From positions 1 to 33,639 of the forward strand of contig PAJK01000044.1 of assembly GCA_002706025.1 (NCBI GenBank): DNA of 33,639 nucleotides. Direction: 5' to 3'. The translations under genes were made by a program, and so were the position numbers. The stretch's first letter is position 1, and each line of letters starts with the position of its first letter. This stretch comes from Oceanospirillaceae bacterium. Its GTDB lineage: Bacteria; Pseudomonadota; Gammaproteobacteria; Pseudomonadales; Oceanobacteraceae. Of the stretch, positions 30,939-33,639 are shown in pieces. The notes below the pieces were generated by a model that saw only the letters and a program-made list of their open reading frames with translations, was not told the origin of the DNA and searched no databases.

Positions 30939-31888
30939 GTAAATTAAGCGAACTGACCGCGACAGGTCCGCTGGCAAAAATTAAATTGCCGGCGTTTCTG
31001 CAGAAAGTGAACTGGGGTCGCCAGCTGGTGATCTCGATTCCATTCTTCTGGCTGGCGATTTTCTTCTTCATTCCGTTTATCGTTGTTCTGAAGATTTCTT
31101 TCTCAGAAGCGGCGATTGCTATCCCGCCGTTTACTGATCTGTGGGAATGGGATGCCGATGAGGCCTTCGCCACACTGAAGCTGAATCTGGGTAATTTCCT
31201 CTTCCTGCTGGAAGATACCTTTTATCTGGATGCTTATTTAAGCTCCATGAAGATTGCTGCCATTTCCACGATACTGACTCTGATCGTGGGTTTCCCGATG
31301 GCTTATCTGATTGCCCGGGCCGAACCTAACCGTCGTCTGTTTCTGCTGGCGCTGGTGATTCTGCCGTTCTGGACGTCTTTCCTGCTGCGGGTTTATGCCT
31401 GGATGGCGCTGCTGAAAATGGGTGGCCCGGTAAACAGCATTCTGATTGCGCTGGGGATTACCGACGAGCCGATCCGTATGCTGCAGACTGATTTTGCGGT
31501 GTATATTGGTATTGTTTACACCTATCTGCCCTTTATGATTCTGCCGCTTTATTCAGTACTGGAAAAACTCGATGGCACGCTGCTGGAGGCTGCCGAAGAT
31601 CTGGGCTGTCGTCCGTTCCAGAGTTTCTTCCTGGTAACCGTGCCGCTGGTAATGCCGGGCATTATCGCTGGTTGTCTGCTGGTCTTTATTCCGGCGGTGG
31701 GTGAGTACGTTATTCCATCACTGTTGGGTGGTTCCGACACCCTGATGATCGGTCGGGTATTGTGGGATGAGTTCTCGGTTAACCGCGACTGGCCAATGGC
31801 CTCGGCGGTAGCGATTGTGATGCTGATGGTTCTGGTACTGCCAATTATGTTTGTGCGTAACCGCATTGGTAACAAGGAGGAGGTATAA
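30935..31888 (+). CDS. potH: Putrescine/polyamine ABC transporter permease PotH
   Basis: The 317-residue inner-membrane permease has a long N-terminal cytoplasmic stretch, about six helices and the EAA loop EAAEDLGCRPFQSFFLVTVPLVMPG. It starts inside the potG stop (ATGA overlap), consistent with coupled translation. GEYVIPSLLGGSDTLMIGRVLWDEF is typical of PotH. Confidence 0.93.
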   Translation: MSKLSELTATGPLAKIKLPAFLQKVNWGRQLVISIPFFWLAIFFFIPFIVVLKISFSEAAIAIPPFTDLWEWDADEAFATLKLNLGNFLFLLEDTFYLDAYLSSMKIAAISTILTLIVGFPMAYLIARAEPNRRLFLLALVILPFWTSFLLRVYAWMALLKMGGPVNSILIALGITDEPIRMLQTDFAVYIGIVYTYLPFMILPLYSVLEKLDGTLLEAAEDLGCRPFQSFFLVTVPLVMPGIIAGCLLVFIPAVGEYVIPSLLGGSDTLMIGRVLWDEFSVNRDWPMASAVAIVMLMVLVLPIMFVRNRIGNKEEV

Positions 31889-32704
31889 ATGAAACGCAGA
31901 TCTTACTTCCTCAGTATTGCGGCACTGCTCGGGTTTATTTTCCTGTATGTGCCTATGATCTCGCTGGTGATCTACAGCTTCAACAAGTCCAAACTGGTGG
32001 GCGTGTGGGGCGGCTGGTCAATGAAATGGTACGGTGAGCTGTTCCAGAATGATCAGATCATCGACGCCGCACTGCTGAGCTTTAACATCGCCTTTATCAC
32101 CTCCTGTCTGTCGGTGGTACTGGGTACTATGGCTGGTTTTGCACTGACCCGTATGGGGCGTTTTAAAGGCAAAATGTTGCTGTCTGGCTGGATCACTGCA
32201 CCTCTGGTGATGCCGGAAGTAATTACCGGTCTGTCATTGCTGCTGTTGTTTGTGACCATGGAAAGCCTGTTTGGCTGGCCAGCGGAACGTGGCACTCTGA
32301 CCATTATTATTGCTCACACCACCTTCTGTATGGCGTATGTGGCGGTGATCGTGCAGTCACGACTGAGTGACATGGATGAATCGCTGGAAGAAGCAGCTAT
32401 GGACCTTGGTGCAAAACCATCGTCGCTGTTTTTCCTGGTGACGCTGCCGCTGATCGCACCGGCGATTATTTCCGGCTGGCTGCTGTCTTTTACTCTGTCG
32501 CTGGACGATCTGGTTATTGCCAGCTTCGTGTCCGGACCGGGTAACAGTACACTGCCGATGGTGATTTTCTCCAAAGTGCGTCTGGGTGTAACGCCTGAAG
32601 TGAATGCGCTGGCAACCCTGATGATTCTGATTGTTGCGGTTGGTGTCGTGGTAGCTATGCTGCAGATGCGTCGTAAACAGAAACAGGATGAAGCCGAAGC
32701 CTGA
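31889..32704 (+). CDS. potI: Putrescine/polyamine ABC transporter permease PotI
   Basis: The 271-residue permease starts directly after the potH stop, with GGAGGAGG upstream. It has about six transmembrane helices, the EAA loop EEAAMDLGAKPSSLFFLVTLP and the SLDDLVIASFVSGPGNSTLPM segment shared with PotC. With PotH it forms the membrane channel of the second polyamine importer. A strong terminator follows. Confidence 0.93.
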   Translation: MKRRSYFLSIAALLGFIFLYVPMISLVIYSFNKSKLVGVWGGWSMKWYGELFQNDQIIDAALLSFNIAFITSCLSVVLGTMAGFALTRMGRFKGKMLLSGWITAPLVMPEVITGLSLLLLFVTMESLFGWPAERGTLTIIIAHTTFCMAYVAVIVQSRLSDMDESLEEAAMDLGAKPSSLFFLVTLPLIAPAIISGWLLSFTLSLDDLVIASFVSGPGNSTLPMVIFSKVRLGVTPEVNALATLMILIVAVGVVVAMLQMRRKQKQDEAEA

Positions 32705-32729
32705 TTGGCGGCGGTGATATAACTCTTCT

Positions 32730-32759
32730 GCCTGCACGGGTCCGTGCAGGCTTTTCTCT
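32730..32759 (+). terminator. Rho-independent terminator after potI
   Basis: GCCTGCAC (32730-32737) pairs with GTGCAGGC (32744-32751) around GGGTCC, followed by TTTTCTCTT. It ends the potGHI transcript, so the downstream amidotransferase gene probably has its own promoter. Confidence 0.9.
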
Positions 32760-32828
32760 TGCTCCCTTCAACGGCCGCCGGCTTTGAACTCAGCAACAGA
32801 TTCAACTGCTATTTCGACAGGTATTAAC

Positions 32829-33548
32829 ATGAAAATAGGTATTCTCGCTGCCGGTACAACACCGGATGAACTCACTGACCGCTACGACAGCTATGCGCAG
32901 ATGTTTATCAACCTGTTCGGCAAAGCCGGAGCAGAATTTGAATACGCGGTATTCGATGTGCGTGACGACATTTTCCCGCAGTCGGCAGCAGAATGTGACG
33001 GCTGGATTATTTCCGGTTCTAAGTTCAACGTGTATCAGAAACTGCCATGGATGCTGAAGCTGGAAGCGCTGATCCGTGACATCAACGATCTCGGCAAGCC
33101 GCTGATCGGTATCTGTTTTGGCCATCAGATCATTGCTGAAGCACTGGGCGGTAAGGTCGATAAATACGAAGGCGGCTGGGGTGTGGGTCTGCACACTTAT
33201 CGTCTTACCGGTGATGCCGCCGAGCTGACGGATATGCCGGAATTCACCATTAATGCGATGCATCAGGATCAGGTCATTGTTAAGCCTGAGAGCGCCCGTG
33301 TATTTGCCGAATCGGATTTCTGCCAGTATGCCGGTCTGCTATACGGCGACAACATTATGACCTTCCAGGCGCACCCTGAATTTACCATTCCGTTTGAGCA
33401 GGATCTGGTTGCCGCGCGCAAAGGCAGTGTGGTGCCGGATGATGTGGCCGAAGCTGGTCTGGAAACCGTTCATGCTGAAGGTGCTGCGACGGATTCCGTG
33501 GCGGTGGGCAAATGGATGGCGGCTTTCCTTAACAAAGCAGCACAGTAA
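32829..33548 (+). CDS. Class I glutamine amidotransferase, candidate gamma-glutamyl-GABA hydrolase
   Basis: The 239-residue protein has a complete class I triad: Cys96 in GICFGHQ, His182 and Glu184 in QAHPEF. Its form (SGSKFNVYQKLPWMLKLEALIRD) is that of stand-alone GMP-synthase-like amidotransferases, not of the PuuD/PauD peptidase family. Next to puuA and potGHI it could replace PuuD and release GABA from gamma-glutamyl-GABA. This role is inferred from context. The ATG at 32829 (weak AGG upstream) is preferred to the frame start at 32784, since the sequence MKIGILAAGTTPDEL is the normal start. Its own terminator follows. Confidence 0.88.
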   Translation: MKIGILAAGTTPDELTDRYDSYAQMFINLFGKAGAEFEYAVFDVRDDIFPQSAAECDGWIISGSKFNVYQKLPWMLKLEALIRDINDLGKPLIGICFGHQIIAEALGGKVDKYEGGWGVGLHTYRLTGDAAELTDMPEFTINAMHQDQVIVKPESARVFAESDFCQYAGLLYGDNIMTFQAHPEFTIPFEQDLVAARKGSVVPDDVAEAGLETVHAEGAATDSVAVGKWMAAFLNKAAQ

Positions 33549-33588
33549 TCTGCTTCAGCGGTAGCTGTGCGGGTTTATTGCAGTTAAC

Positions 33589-33616
33589 AGCCCTGGCCCT
33601 GAGCCGGGGCTTTTTA
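33589..33616 (+). terminator. Rho-independent terminator after the amidotransferase gene
   Basis: AGCCCTGGC (33589-33597) pairs with GCCGGGGCT (33603-33611) with one G-U pair and a 5-base loop, followed by TTTT. Confidence 0.88.
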
Positions 33617-33639
33617 CATATAAAAGCGGAACGCTGTGA

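Noticed and set aside
1-33639. Defence system, prophage or integrative element
   Set aside because: All genes are metabolic, transport or regulatory; no integrase, transposase, attachment repeats or toxin-antitoxin pair was recognised, and base composition looks even by eye.

Overview
The window is a chromosomal segment of a gammaproteobacterium. Protein sequences resemble both enteric (PuuB, SpeB, Lrp, MdlAB) and pseudomonad (SpuC, dad locus order) homologues, and moderate GC suggests a marine Oceanospirillales-type bacterium. The genus cannot be fixed from sequence alone. No phage, IS element, CRISPR array, rRNA or convincing tRNA was seen.

Layout. 1-2395: a Tat-exported nicotinamidase-like enzyme divergent from puuB (gamma-glutamylputrescine oxidase). 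2549-5378: a LysR regulator divergent from an EamA permease, then a LuxR-type regulator. 5614-10497: a complete polyamine ABC operon (potA-potB-potC-potD) ending in a nitrilase-superfamily amidase. 10459-13815: a LysR regulator divergent from speB (agmatinase), then an unlinked periplasmic binding protein (potF-like) flanked by two unrelated 13-bp minisatellites. 14220-17758: a D/L-alanine catabolic unit (dadA-ridA-dadX) divergent from an Lrp-family regulator. 17856-20052: two small membrane proteins, a dual-specificity-type phosphatase and a kinase-fold protein. 20331-23939: mdlA (frameshifted) and mdlB, a heterodimeric ABC exporter. 23953-24867: a PAS-GGDEF diguanylate cyclase. 25067-28078: spuC (putrescine-pyruvate aminotransferase), co-transcribed with a second LuxR-type regulator, preceded by a GntR/FCD regulator. 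28206-33548: puuA (gamma-glutamylputrescine synthetase), potG-potH-potI permease genes and a class I glutamine amidotransferase.

The window reads as a polyamine uptake and degradation island. Agmatine is converted to putrescine by SpeB. Polyamines enter through PotABCD and through PotF plus PotGHI. Putrescine is then either gamma-glutamylated (PuuA), oxidised (PuuB) and finally hydrolysed, perhaps by the amidotransferase, or transaminated with pyruvate (SpuC). The alanine from SpuC can return to pyruvate through DadX and DadA, with RidA clearing the imine. No aldehyde dehydrogenase (PuuC) is present.

The strongest new observation is regulatory. A 19-bp dyad (ATAYC-N9-KTATR) with the 7-2-7 geometry of NarL/LuxR-type sites lies upstream of puuB, potA, potF and potG. 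In all four it is followed after exactly 21 bp by a -10-like hexamer, which places it near -42 of the predicted start. A weaker fifth copy precedes puuA. Two paralogous LuxR-type regulators in the window are the natural candidate binders. A second regulon is marked by perfect TGTGATCACA palindromes at the spuC promoter and in the gntR/puuA intergenic region.
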